The notes beneath the pieces were generated by a model, which was given only the letters and a program-made list of their open reading frames with translations, was not told the origin of the DNA and did no database searches. Of a stretch of 64,000 bases of DNA, positions 28,097 to 38,155 are shown piece after piece. Position 1 is the stretch's first letter. Each line of letters begins with the position of its first letter. The translations under genes and the position numbers were made by a program. The stretch covers positions 62,001-126,000 of the forward strand of contig NZ_JAGINO010000006.1 in the NCBI RefSeq assembly GCF_017876115.1, written 5' to 3'. Source of the DNA: Azospirillum picis. Its GTDB lineage: Bacteria > Pseudomonadota > Alphaproteobacteria > Azospirillales > Azospirillaceae.

Positions 28097-28789
28097 ATGA
28101 GCGGCTTCCGACGGATCGACCTTCCCTCGCCCAACCACGGCCCGCGGGCCGCGGGCACCCGCGTCGAGCTGCTGGTCCTTCACTATACCGGCATGCCGGG
28201 CGCCGCCGAGGCGCTTGCGCGGCTGTGCGACCCGGCGGCGCAGGTCAGCGCCCACTACACGGTGGACGAGGACGGGACGATCTACGCCCATGTGCCGGAG
28301 GAGCGCCGCGCCTGGCATGCCGGGCGGTCGAGCTGGCGCGGGTCGGACGACGTCAACAGCCGGTCGGTCGGCATCGAGATCGTCAATCCCGGACACGAGT
28401 TCGGGTACCGTCCCTTCCCGGCCGTGCAGATGGCGGCGGTGGCGGAGCTTTGCCGGGATGTCATCCTCCGCCACGGCATCGCCGCGGCCGACGTGCTCGG
28501 CCACAGCGACGTCGCCCCGGCCCGCAAGGAGGATCCGGGCGAGCTGTTCGACTGGCCCGGGCTGGCGGCGCAGGGGATCGGCCTCTGGCCCACGCCGTCC
28601 CAGGCGGACGAGGGGCCGTTCAGCGATGCGGAGGTGGCGGCGCTGCTGGGCCGCTATGGCTACGACCCGGCCGAACCGCTGGCGCTCCCGGCCTTCCAGC
28701 GGCATTTCCATCCGTCGGGGCTGACCGGCAAGTCCGAGGCGGAGACCGTGCGCCGCCTGCGCGCCCTGCTGCGCATGACCGGACGATGA
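28097..28789 (+). CDS. amiD: N-acetylmuramoyl-L-alanine amidase, Amidase_2 (AmiD type)
   Basis: The 230-aa enzyme cleaves the amide between muramic acid and the peptide of peptidoglycan. Zinc ligands are visible as His29 (LVLHYTGM), His136 (LGHSDVAP) and Asp146 (KEDPG), with the NSRSVGIEIVNPG strand between. The last 65 residues (FSDAEVAALLGRYGYDP, LPAFQRHFHP) look like a peptidoglycan-binding repeat, as in AmiD. No signal peptide is evident, so it may be cytosolic and act in recycling (AmpD-like), which is the alternative call. It follows the EamA gene by 10 bp and is the last gene of the uup group. Confidence 0.85.
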   Translation: MSGFRRIDLPSPNHGPRAAGTRVELLVLHYTGMPGAAEALARLCDPAAQVSAHYTVDEDGTIYAHVPEERRAWHAGRSSWRGSDDVNSRSVGIEIVNPGHEFGYRPFPAVQMAAVAELCRDVILRHGIAAADVLGHSDVAPARKEDPGELFDWPGLAAQGIGLWPTPSQADEGPFSDAEVAALLGRYGYDPAEPLALPAFQRHFHPSGLTGKSEAETVRRLRALLRMTGR

Positions 28790-28846
28790 ACGGCACAGGA
28801 TCGCAACCGGACCCCGATTTGGGATTTGCCCCCACCGGCGCTTCCC

Positions 28847-28852
28847 TATATG
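28847..28852 (+). promoter_or_regulatory. -10 element of rnpB
   Basis: TATATG lies about 9 nt before the paired 5' end of the RNase P RNA, the position expected for its -10 box. A -35 candidate (TTGCCC, 15 nt upstream) is weak. Confidence 0.5.
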
Positions 28853-28860
28853 AACATCCC

Positions 28861-29261
<401 letters not shown>

Positions 29262-29277
29262 CTTTCCACTCTTTTTT

Positions 29278-29334
29278 GCCCATCCCGTCCCAGGATCGGG
29301 ACCGGTCCGGACGATGCCGTCCCACGCGGCCCCA
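29278..29334 (-). promoter_or_regulatory. Distal CCCA pairs, possible MraZ half-sites
   Basis: GCCCA (29278-29282) and TCCCA (29288-29292), then TCCCA (29320-29324) and CCCCA (29330-29334), form two pairs each with exact 10-nt spacing. On the opposite strand they read TGGGN-N5-TGGGN, the MraZ recognition pattern. They are about 650-700 bp from mraZ, so they are less certain than the proximal arrays. Confidence 0.35.
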
Positions 29335-29516
29335 TGCCGGACGCGAACGGGTGCGCGCGGCGGGCTGCCGTGGGCCGGCCTTGGCCGTGCGGGGCAGCGG
29401 CCTGGGGATTTCCCCACTCATCCACAGCCAAGCCGGCGGCCTGCAAGGCCCTGAAACCCGCGGCTCCTATGGCCATCCCCGGGATGCCCGCGCTTCGCTC
29501 CACATTTTCCCCAGAC

Positions 29517-29703
29517 TAATCCACAGCCGGTGGATAACTGTGGGGCGAATTCCCATGCTATCCCATGCCGGACCGGCATTTCCCACCCGATGGATTATGC
29601 CCTCCGTAGGGGTCGATTCGAATGGCCGACACACTATGCGCGGACCGGATTTTCTTAAAAATCTGGAACGTTCAAAGAACTTATGTGGATAACTTTATCC
29701 ACA
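29517..29703. promoter_or_regulatory. Cluster of DnaA-box-like sequences
   Basis: TGTGGATAA (29684-29692) and TTATCCACA (29695-29703) are two perfect DnaA-box nonamers facing each other with a 2-bp gap, forming a 22-bp near-perfect palindrome with flanking bases. TAATCCACA (29517-29525) and GGTGGATAA (29529-29537) are one-mismatch copies, and another (TCATCCACA) lies at 29418-29426. DnaA binding is inferred from motif density. Confidence 0.6.
29551..29585 (-). promoter_or_regulatory. MraZ-box-like array, middle
   Basis: TCCCA occurs at 29551-29555, 29561-29565 and 29581-29585, in a 10-nt register with one empty position. The reverse strand gives TGGGA repeats separated by 5 nt, the pattern bound by MraZ. 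Confidence 0.5.
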
Positions 29704-29824
29704 TCGGCCGGTTCGGTTGGATTACTGCGAAGATTCGGATTTTTCGTATCCCAACTTGCGCAGATGCCACAGCATGACCCAAAAGTCTTGACACCCCAGT
29801 CTGAATACTCGGGGGGCCGTTGAC

Positions 29825-29859
29825 GCCCATGCCGTCCCATGCTATCCCAAGAATGCCCA
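29825..29859 (-). promoter_or_regulatory. MraZ-box array, proximal, four repeats
   Basis: GCCCA, TCCCA, TCCCA and GCCCA start at 29825, 29835, 29845 and 29855, each separated by exactly 5 nt. Read on the other strand this is four TGGGN units with N5 spacers, matching the known MraZ operator (three or four TGGGN repeats). It lies 120-154 bp before the mraZ ATG, fitting MraZ autoregulation of the dcw operon. Confidence 0.7.
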
Positions 29860-29978
29860 TTTAAGGGGGGCTCTTACCCATTTTGGTTAATACCTGGGCA
29901 AGGGCTGAATGGGCCAAGCGGGGCTAGCGCGGAGCACCCGACCGCGCACGGGGAATAGCAGGGGGGATCGCCGGGCCT

Positions 29979-30476
29979 ATGGCCGTTTTCCTGTCCACAT
30001 ACGTCAACAAGGTTGACAGGAAAGGGCGTGTGTCCATCCCGGCACAGTTCCGGCAGTCGCTTGCCAAGACGTCGGCTCCCGGCACCGTCTATCTCTGGCC
30101 CTCGCTGAACCACCAGGCGCTGGAAGGCGCCGACCAGGACTACCTCGACGTCCTCTCCGAAAGCCTCGAGTCCCCCGACCTTGACGCCGACGAGCGCGAC
30201 ATGATCGAGACCTTCATCTTCGGAAAGCTGATCCCCGTCTCCTCCGACGCCGAAGGCCGCATCGTCCTGCCCAAGGAGCTGGCGGAGTTCGCCGGCATCG
30301 GCGAGGAGGCCGCCTTCATCGGCCGCCGCAAGACCTTCCAGATCTGGGAGCCCGACGCACTGAAGGCCCACGAGGCAGCACTGCGCGAGCAGGTGGTGCG
30401 CAAGGACATCTCGCTCAGCCAGATCGTCGCCAAGGCGTCCCGCGGCGCCGCCGCCCGCAACGGTGAGGGCGCATGA
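29979..30476 (+). CDS. mraZ: Division/cell-wall regulator MraZ
   Basis: The 165-aa protein starts [21 protein letters not shown] and has the two AbrB-like swapped-hairpin half-domains of Mra[14 protein letters not shown] (about residues 13-25) and [17 protein letters not shown] (about 88-104). MraZ forms ring oligomers that bind TGGGN repeats and represses its own dcw operon. It is the first gene of an uninterrupted cluster to ftsZ, and the matching repeats lie directly upstream. Its stop overlaps the rsmH start by 4 nt. Confidence 0.95.
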   Translation: MAVFLSTYVNKVDRKGRVSIPAQFRQSLAKTSAPGTVYLWPSLNHQALEGADQDYLDVLSESLESPDLDADERDMIETFIFGKLIPVSSDAEGRIVLPKELAEFAGIGEEAAFIGRRKTFQIWEPDALKAHEAALREQVVRKDISLSQIVAKASRGAAARNGEGA

Positions 30477-31450
30477 CCCCGGCCGCCCCCATCCACATCC
30501 CCGTCCTGCTGGCGGAGGTGGTCGCGGCGCTCGCACCGCGCGACGGCGGCCTCTACGTCGACGGCACCTTCGGGGCCGGCGGCTACAGCCGCGCGCTCCT
30601 CGACTCGGCCGACTGCCGGGTGATCGGGATCGACCGCGATCCCGCGGCGATCGAACGCGGCCAGGCCCTGTCCCAGGCCTATCCCGGCCGGCTGGAGGTC
30701 ATCGAAGGCCGCTTCGGCGACATGGACCGCCTGCTGGCCGACCATGGCGTGCAGGCGGTGGATGGCGTGGCGCTCGACGTCGGCGTCTCCTCCCCCCAGA
30801 TCGACGAGCCCGAGCGCGGTTTCTCCTTCCGCTTCGACGGCCCGCTCGACATGCGGATGGGGCGGAGCGGCCCGACCGCCGCCGATGTGGTGAACCACGC
30901 CGACGAGGCGGAGCTGGCCGACATCATCTTCCACCTGGGCGAGGAGCGGATGGCCCGCCGCGTGGCGCGCGCCATCGTCGCCGCCCGCCGCGATGCGCCG
31001 ATCGAGCGTACCTCCAGGCTGGCCGATATCGTCCGGTCGGTGGTGCCGAAGGGGAAGGGGGACGGCATCGACCCGGCCACCCGCACCTTCCAGGCACTCC
31101 GCATCCATGTGAACGACGAGCTGGGCGAGTTGCGGCGCGGCCTGTCCGCCGCCGAGTCGCTGCTGGCGCCCGGCGGGCGCCTCGCCGTCGTCTCCTTCCA
31201 TTCGCTGGAGGATCGGGAAGTGAAGGCGTTCCTCAAGGAACGGTCCTCGCCGCCGCCCTCCCCGTCCCGTCATACGCCCGTGACCGCGGTCGCGGAGCGT
31301 CCGTCATCCTTCCGCCTGCTCTCCCGGAAGCCCGTGGACCCGAGCGAGGCCGAATCCCGTAACAATCCCCGCGCCCGGTCAGCCCGGCTGCGCGCGGCAG
31401 AACGTACCGAGGCGCCCGCCTTCCCGGCGTCCGGCAAGGAGGCAGCATGA
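30473..31450 (+). CDS. rsmH: 16S rRNA (cytosine-1402-N4)-methyltransferase
   Basis: The 325-aa SAM-dependent enzyme N4-methylates C1402 of 16S rRNA. It has [13 protein letters not shown] at the start, the SAM-binding loop [12 protein letters not shown] (near residue 25), [19 protein letters not shown], and [16 protein letters not shown] near the end, all family signatures. It overlaps mraZ and ftsL by 4 nt each. The last 40 residues are Arg/Ala-rich and variable. Confidence 0.95.
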   Translation: MTPAAPIHIPVLLAEVVAALAPRDGGLYVDGTFGAGGYSRALLDSADCRVIGIDRDPAAIERGQALSQAYPGRLEVIEGRFGDMDRLLADHGVQAVDGVALDVGVSSPQIDEPERGFSFRFDGPLDMRMGRSGPTAADVVNHADEAELADIIFHLGEERMARRVARAIVAARRDAPIERTSRLADIVRSVVPKGKGDGIDPATRTFQALRIHVNDELGELRRGLSAAESLLAPGGRLAVVSFHSLEDREVKAFLKERSSPPPSPSRHTPVTAVAERPSSFRLLSRKPVDPSEAESRNNPRARSARLRAAERTEAPAFPASGKEAA

Positions 31451-32229
31451 AAGGCAAGACCTGGCTGTTCTGGGGCGGCCTGATCGCGGCCGCCGGTGGC
31501 GTGCTGTTCCAGACCAGCTACGACGTCCAGGATCTTGAGGAGAAGCTCGCCGGGCTGAACCGCAAGATCATTCAGGAGCAGGAGACGATCCAGATCCTGA
31601 AGGCGGAGTGGAGCTATCTGAACGATCCCTCCAAGCTGGAGCAGATGGCGCACGCCTACCTGGACCTGCAGCCGACCGAGGCCCGCCAGTTCAACCTTGC
31701 GCTTGAGATGATCCCGATGCGCCCGAGCGACGCGGTGCCGCCGCCCGCCCTGCCCGGTCCCGTCCCGCTGCCGCCGATGGTCCGTGCCCCCGGCGCCGGC
31801 CCCCAGCTCGCCGCCGCCCGCATGCCCGCCCCGGCCGCTCCGATCCCGGCGTCCGGCATCGTGCCGGTCAACGCGCCGATGCCGAAGGCCCTGCCGATGG
31901 ACAAGGCGATGGAACGCGCACCGGTGGTCGTTCCGGCCTCCCTGCCGGTGGCCGCCCGCATCAAGCCGTCCGCCCTGGTTCCAGGCGCCGCCCGCGCGCC
32001 GTCGGAGAAGGCCACGGCGGATAAGGCGGCGCCGGACCGCGCCGCCGGCAAACTGCCGGCGAACGCCCCGACCTCCCCCAACCGGCCGACCGAGCTCGCG
32101 TCGCGTCCCACCCCGGTGGCGGCTCCGGCCCCGGCTCCCGCCAAGGCCGGCAACGCCCAGCAACCCCACCAGCCGGCGCCGACCGACAGCCTCGGCCTCC
32201 TCGTCGCGCGGCTGGGGGCCAACCGATGA
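31447..32229 (+). CDS. ftsL: FtsL-like division protein with long Pro/Ala tail
   Basis: Position between rsmH and ftsI, an N-terminal transmembrane helix (about residues 6-21) and a periplasmic coiled coil ([19 protein letters not shown], about 28-46) followed by [23 protein letters not shown] identify it as FtsL, which joins FtsB and FtsQ and activates FtsWI. At 260 aa it is about twice the usual length; everything after residue 95 is a low-complexity Pro/Ala tail ([13 protein letters not shown]) rich in MP and AP steps. The ATG overlaps the rsmH stop; the stop overlaps the ftsI start. Confidence 0.85.
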   Translation: MKGKTWLFWGGLIAAAGGVLFQTSYDVQDLEEKLAGLNRKIIQEQETIQILKAEWSYLNDPSKLEQMAHAYLDLQPTEARQFNLALEMIPMRPSDAVPPPALPGPVPLPPMVRAPGAGPQLAAARMPAPAAPIPASGIVPVNAPMPKALPMDKAMERAPVVVPASLPVAARIKPSALVPGAARAPSEKATADKAAPDRAAGKLPANAPTSPNRPTELASRPTPVAAPAPAPAKAGNAQQPHQPAPTDSLGLLVARLGANR

Positions 32230-34085
32230 CATTCCATGACCAGCAGGGCGCCGCAGGCGGTGGTGCGGGCGGCTATGGCGGCCAGACGGTCCCCGGCCAG
32301 CCCGGCGGCGCGGCGCAGGCCGCGGCGGCCACGGCAAAGCCGCGGACGTCGCTCAGCGTCGCGCTCGACCAGAGCCGCTATCGCCTGATGGTGACGGCCG
32401 CGGTGGTCACCACCGTGTTCGCGGCGATCGGCGTCAAACTGGCCTTCGCGACGATGTTCGCCGGCGGCGGCGAACCGCGCCAGCATGTGGCGCTGGAGCT
32501 GGACAACACCACCACCAACCGCGGCGACATCCTTGATCGCAACGGCAACCTGCTGGCGACCTCGCTGGTCACCCAGTCGCTCTATGCCGATCCCAAACTG
32601 GTGTCGCGCCCGGAAGAGGCCGCGGAGAAGCTGGTCGGCGCCCTGCCCGAGCTCGACTACAAGGACGTTCTCGCCAAACTGACCAGCGAGCGACGCTTCG
32701 TCTGGCTGAAGCGCAGCCTGACCCCGAAGCAGCAGGCGTCGGTCCACCGCCTGGGCATCCCCGGCGTCGCCTTCGAGCAGGAGGAACGCCGCTTCTACCC
32801 GGCCGGCAACCTGACCTCGCACGTGGTCGGCTTCACCGGCATCGACAACAATGGCCTCGCCGGCATGGAGCAGGGCTTCAACAAGCGCCTGACCGAGGAT
32901 CCGGCCGAGCCGGTGCAGCTCTCCATCGACCTGCGGCTGCAGCACGTCCTGCGCAAGGAACTGGCGGCGACGGTGCAGGAGTTCAGCGCCATCGGCGCCG
33001 CCGGCATTATCTTCGACGTGCGCAACGGCGAAGTGCTGTCCATGGTGTCGCTGCCCGACTTCGACCCTCAGGACCCGACCGGGCTGGACCCCGACACGCT
33101 CTTCAACCGCGCGTCGCTGGGCGTCTACGAGATGGGTTCGACCTTCAAGATCTTCAACTCCGCGTTGGCCTTCGACAGCGGCAAGATCCGGGTGTCGGAC
33201 AGCTTCGACGCCGCCCATCCGATCAAGGTCGGCCGCTTCACCATCAATGACCTTCACAACATGCATCGCGCGCTGACGGTGGCGGAGGTGTTCCAGCACT
33301 CCTCCAACCTCGGCTCCGTGCGCATGGTGCAGCAGGTCGGCGTGGCGGCGCAGAAGGCGTTCATGACCAAGATGGGCTTCACCAAGCGCACTGGACTGGA
33401 GTTGCCGGAGGACGGCTGGCCGCTGGTGCCCAACCCATGGCGCGAGATCAACAGCTACACGATCTCCTTCGGCCACGGCATCTCGGTCAGCCCGATGCAC
33501 ACCGTGACGGCCGCCGCCGCCATCGTCAATGGCGGGTTCCTCCACACGCCCACCCTGCTGAAGCGCAAGCCCGGCGAGGAGATCCCGACCGAGCAGGTGG
33601 TGTCGCGCCAGACCTCCGACATGATGCGGCGCATGTTCCGCTTCGTGGTCACCGAGGGCACCGGCAAGTCGGCGGAAGTGAAGGGTTACGTCGTCGGCGG
33701 CAAGACCGGCACCGCCGACAAGCAGAAGGGGCGGCACTACCAGAAGAACTCGCGCATGTCGTCCTTCCTCGGGGCCTTCCCGATGCAGGACCCGCGCTAC
33801 ATCGTCTATGTGCTGATCGACGAACCCAAGGGCACGGCCAAGACCTACGGCTATGCCACCGGCGGCTGGGTCGCCGCCCCGGCGGTGGGCCGCATCGTCA
33901 AGCAGATCGGCCCGTTGCTGAACGTCCCGACGGTCGACGAGAACGCGCCGGAGATCCTGAGCGCCACCTACCTGAACGCCGCCGGCTCGACCAACTGGCA
34001 GCAGTCGCTGCCCCCCGTCACTGCTCCACCCCCGTCGAAGGGAAGCACCGTTGCGTCTTTCCCAACTCAGACCAAGCCGCGCTGA
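32226..34085 (+). CDS. ftsI: Penicillin-binding protein 3, septal transpeptidase
   Basis: The 619-aa class B PBP crosslinks septal peptidoglycan. After about 45 variable residues there is a transmembrane helix (about 55-78), a dimerisation domain and the transpeptidase domain with SxxK (GSTFKIF, near 302), SxN (HSSNLG, near 359) and KTGT (GGKTGTADK, near 493). The following murE start codon lies inside this gene, giving a 35-nt overlap. The final 25 residues are Pro/Thr/Ser-rich. Confidence 0.95.
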   Translation: MTFHDQQGAAGGGAGGYGGQTVPGQPGGAAQAAAATAKPRTSLSVALDQSRYRLMVTAAVVTTVFAAIGVKLAFATMFAGGGEPRQHVALELDNTTTNRGDILDRNGNLLATSLVTQSLYADPKLVSRPEEAAEKLVGALPELDYKDVLAKLTSERRFVWLKRSLTPKQQASVHRLGIPGVAFEQEERRFYPAGNLTSHVVGFTGIDNNGLAGMEQGFNKRLTEDPAEPVQLSIDLRLQHVLRKELAATVQEFSAIGAAGIIFDVRNGEVLSMVSLPDFDPQDPTGLDPDTLFNRASLGVYEMGSTFKIFNSALAFDSGKIRVSDSFDAAHPIKVGRFTINDLHNMHRALTVAEVFQHSSNLGSVRMVQQVGVAAQKAFMTKMGFTKRTGLELPEDGWPLVPNPWREINSYTISFGHGISVSPMHTVTAAAAIVNGGFLHTPTLLKRKPGEEIPTEQVVSRQTSDMMRRMFRFVVTEGTGKSAEVKGYVVGGKTGTADKQKGRHYQKNSRMSSFLGAFPMQDPRYIVYVLIDEPKGTAKTYGYATGGWVAAPAVGRIVKQIGPLLNVPTVDENAPEILSATYLNAAGSTNWQQSLPPVTAPPPSKGSTVASFPTQTKPR

Positions 34086-35538
34086 CGCCGGATTGGGCGC
34101 CGGTTCCGCCGTCGCCGACCCCGACATCACCGGGCTGACCGCCGACAGCCGGGCGGTCACGCCCGGTTTCCTCTTTGCCGCCCTGCCGGGCGCGAAGGCC
34201 GACGGCCGCGCCTTCATCGCCGATGCGCTGGCCAGGGGCGCCGCCGCCGTGCTGGCGCCCGAGGGCACCGAACTGCCCGCCGGCTCCCCCGCCGTCCTGC
34301 TGGCCGATCCGCAGCCCCGCCTCGCCTTCGCGCGCATGGCCGCCGCCTTCCACGGCGGGCGCCAGCCCGGGACGGTGGTGGCGGTGACCGGCACCAACGG
34401 CAAGACCTCCACCGTGCAGTTCGCCGCGCAGATCTGGACGCGCATGGGCCTGCCGGCCGCCAGCCTGGGCACGCTCGGGCTGCTCGGCCCCGGCCTCAAG
34501 GGCTATGGCGGGATGACGACGCCCGACCCGGTGTCGCTGCATCGCGACCTCGCCGCCGCCAAGGACGCCGGGATCGAGCATCTGGCGATGGAGGCGTCGA
34601 GCCATGGGCTGGAGCAGTTCCGGCTGGACGGCGTCGCGGTCCGGGCCGCCGGCTTCACCAACCTGACGCTCGACCACCTGGATTACCACGGCACGATGGA
34701 GGCGTACCGCGACGCCAAGGCGATGCTGTTCGACCGCGTCCTGCCGCCGGGCTCCACCGCCGTCCTGAACGCCGACAGTGCCGACTTCCGGCATTTTGCC
34801 ACCATTTGTGACCACCACCGCCACCGCATCCTGTCCTATGGTCTCGCCGGCACCGAGCTGCGGGTGACCGGGGTGGAGCCGCTGGCCCATGGCCAACGCC
34901 TCGCCCTGTCCGTTCTCGGCCGCGACGTGACGGTGGACCTGCCGCTGGCGGGCCGCTTCCAGGCCTGGAACGTGCTCTGCGCGCTGGGCCTGGTCATCGG
35001 CTCCGGCGGCGACGTCGAGCGGGCGCTGGCCACCCTTCCCTCGCTGGAGGGGGTGCCGGGCCGGCTCCAGCACGTCGCGACCCACCCCAACGGGGCGACG
35101 GTCTACGTCGATTTCGCCCACACGCCGGACGCGCTGGAAACGGTGCTGCTGGCGCTGCGGTCGCACGCCTCTCGCCATCTGGTGACGGTGTTCGGCTGCG
35201 GCGGCGACCGCGACCGCAGCAAGCGGCCGCTGATGGGGGCGCTGGCGGCCAGGCTGGCCGACCGCGCCATCGTCACCGACGACAACCCGCGCACCGAGGA
35301 TCCCGCCTTCGTGCGGGGCCAGGTGCTGGCCGGTGCCACCGGAAACCTGGCCGGCAGGCTGGAGGAGATCGGCGACCGGGCCGAGGCGATCCGCACTGCG
35401 GTGCGGCAGCTTCAGCCCGGCGACCTGCTGGTCATCGCCGGCAAGGGCCACGAACAGGGACAGACGATCGGCACCGAGGTGCGTCCGTTCGACGACGCGG
35501 ACGAAGCCCGGAAGGCCGTAGCGGAGGTTGGAGCATGA
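34051..35538 (+). CDS. murE: UDP-MurNAc-tripeptide synthetase
   Basis: The 495-aa ligase adds the third stem-peptide residue to UDP-MurNAc-L-Ala-D-Glu. The ATP-binding GTNGKTS lies near residue 113, and DNPRTEDP near 410 is the motif that selects meso-diaminopimelate, so DAP-type peptidoglycan is predicted. The start is a TTG at 34051 with GAAGGGAAG upstream, which makes a 35-nt overlap with ftsI; this is the only candidate giving the family N-terminus (LRPSRADAG then DITGLTADSRAVTPG). Its stop overlaps the murF ATG. Confidence 0.93.
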   Translation: MRLSQLRPSRADAGLGAGSAVADPDITGLTADSRAVTPGFLFAALPGAKADGRAFIADALARGAAAVLAPEGTELPAGSPAVLLADPQPRLAFARMAAAFHGGRQPGTVVAVTGTNGKTSTVQFAAQIWTRMGLPAASLGTLGLLGPGLKGYGGMTTPDPVSLHRDLAAAKDAGIEHLAMEASSHGLEQFRLDGVAVRAAGFTNLTLDHLDYHGTMEAYRDAKAMLFDRVLPPGSTAVLNADSADFRHFATICDHHRHRILSYGLAGTELRVTGVEPLAHGQRLALSVLGRDVTVDLPLAGRFQAWNVLCALGLVIGSGGDVERALATLPSLEGVPGRLQHVATHPNGATVYVDFAHTPDALETVLLALRSHASRHLVTVFGCGGDRDRSKRPLMGALAARLADRAIVTDDNPRTEDPAFVRGQVLAGATGNLAGRLEEIGDRAEAIRTAVRQLQPGDLLVIAGKGHEQGQTIGTEVRPFDDADEARKAVAEVGA

Positions 35539-37049
35539 GCGAGGTCAGTACCGCCCCCGGCATGCCGGTCCTGTGGACCGCGGCGGACGCCGCCGCCGCC
35601 ACCGGTGGGCGGCTGACCGGCGCGGCCGGCTGGAGCGCCGCCGGCGTGACCATCGACAGCCGCAAGGTGTCGCCGGGCGACCTGTTCGTCGCCATCCGCG
35701 GCCCGAACTTCGACGGGCATGCCTTCGTCGGCACCGCGCTGGCGGCCGGGGCGGCCGCGGCGATGGTCGACCATGTTCCGGACGGGCTGCCGGCCGATGC
35801 CCCGCTGCTGCAGGTCACCCCCGACACGCTGGACGCCATGGCGGCGCTGGGCGCCGCCGCGCGGGCGCGCTGCGGCGCGCGCTTCGTCGGCGTGACCGGG
35901 TCGGTCGGCAAGACCGGCACCAAGGAGACGCTGCGCCACGTGCTGTCGGCGCAGGGTCCGACCTACGCCACCGAGGGCAGCCTGAACAACCACTGGGGCG
36001 TGCCGCTGTCGCTCGCCCGCCTGCCGGCGTCCAGCGCCTACGGCGTGTTCGAGCTGGGGATGAACCATGCCGGCGAGCTCGGCCCCCTGTCGCGGCAGGT
36101 CAGGCCGGACGTCGCCGTCATCACCACGGTCGAGGCGGCCCACCTGGAGTTCTTCTCCGGCGTCGAGGCGATCGCCGACGCCAAGGCCGAGATCTTCGAG
36201 GGTCTCGGCCCCGACGGCATCGCCGTGCTGAACCACGACAACGGGCAGTTCGCCCGGCTGGCCGCCGCCGCGCGCCGCCACGGCCTGACCCGCCTCTGGA
36301 GCTTCGGTGCCCATGCCGGGGCCGACGCCCGCCTGCTCGACTGCTCGCTGCACGCCACCTGCAGCGCGGTGACCGCGGCCATCCGCGGCGAGCGCCTGCA
36401 ATACTGCCTGTCGCTGCCCGGACGGCACTGGGTGATGAACAGCCTGGCGGTGCTGCTGGCGGTGAAGGCGCTGGGCGCCGACGTCGCCACCGCAGCCCGC
36501 GCCCTGTCCAGCCTGCAGCCGGTCAAGGGCCGCGGCACCCGCAAGCGCATCAACCTGCCCCAGGGCGCCTTCACCCTGATCGACGAGAGCTACAACGCCA
36601 GCCCGGCGGCGATGACGGCGACGCTGGAGGTGCTGGGCAAGATCGACCCCGGCGCCGGCGGCCGGCGCATCGCCGTGCTCGGCGACATGCGCGAGCTGGG
36701 CGACCGCGCCGACGCGCTGCATGCCGCCCTGGCCGAGCCGCTGCGCGCCGCGCAGGTCGACGCCGTCTTCGCCTGCGGCCCGCACATGCGCGCGCTGTTC
36801 GACCGCCTGCCGGACGCGATGCGCGGCGCCTGGACCGAGACCAGCGTGGACCTGGCGCCCATCGTGGCCGCGGCCGTGAAGGGCGGCGACGTTATCATGG
36901 TCAAGGGGTCGCTGGGCAGTCGGACAGGTCTGATCGCCGATGCGCTCGCCGCACTCGACAGCGGCCGCGAAAGCGAAGACAAAGCTGCCTCCCGAACCAA
37001 CAACCAGCCGCAGGCGGCCGCGCAGTCCGCGACCGCGCCGCGAGGCTGA
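35535..37049 (+). CDS. murF: UDP-MurNAc-tripeptide:D-Ala-D-Ala ligase
   Basis: The 504-aa ligase attaches D-Ala-D-Ala to the tripeptide precursor in the cytosol. It has DSRKVSPGDLFVAIRG, the ATP motif GSVGKTGTKE (the usual T replaced in the phosphate loop region by V, as common in MurF), EGSLNNHWGVPLSLARL and DESYNASPAAM. The last 25 residues are polar low complexity. It lies between murE (4-nt overlap) and mraY (9-bp gap). Confidence 0.94.
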   Translation: MSEVSTAPGMPVLWTAADAAAATGGRLTGAAGWSAAGVTIDSRKVSPGDLFVAIRGPNFDGHAFVGTALAAGAAAAMVDHVPDGLPADAPLLQVTPDTLDAMAALGAAARARCGARFVGVTGSVGKTGTKETLRHVLSAQGPTYATEGSLNNHWGVPLSLARLPASSAYGVFELGMNHAGELGPLSRQVRPDVAVITTVEAAHLEFFSGVEAIADAKAEIFEGLGPDGIAVLNHDNGQFARLAAAARRHGLTRLWSFGAHAGADARLLDCSLHATCSAVTAAIRGERLQYCLSLPGRHWVMNSLAVLLAVKALGADVATAARALSSLQPVKGRGTRKRINLPQGAFTLIDESYNASPAAMTATLEVLGKIDPGAGGRRIAVLGDMRELGDRADALHAALAEPLRAAQVDAVFACGPHMRALFDRLPDAMRGAWTETSVDLAPIVAAAVKGGDVIMVKGSLGSRTGLIADALAALDSGRESEDKAASRTNNQPQAAAQSATAPRG

Positions 37050-37058
37050 CGGACCCCC

Positions 37059-38144
<1,086 letters not shown>

Positions 38145-38155
38145 GGGGACCGGCG

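Larger units (their letters stand above)
29262..29978 (+). other. Gene-free dcw leader between rnpB and mraZ
   Basis: These 717 bp have no supported ORF; the reading frames seen are short, low-quality and overlap in all directions. The interval is dense in CCCA pentamers spaced by 10 nt and in DnaA-box-like nonamers (listed separately), is distinctly AT-richer around 29650-29750, and contains GATTTT-CTTA-AAAATC (29648-29663). It is the natural place for the dcw promoters; a TTGACA at 29788-29793 is the best -35 seen but has no good -10 at 16-18 nt. Confidence 0.7.

Noticed and set aside
29262..29978. Frames of 83-188 aa across the rnpB-mraZ leader as protein genes
   Set aside because: They overlap rnpB, occur in several frames on both strands, lack ribosome-binding sites and consist of low-complexity residues.
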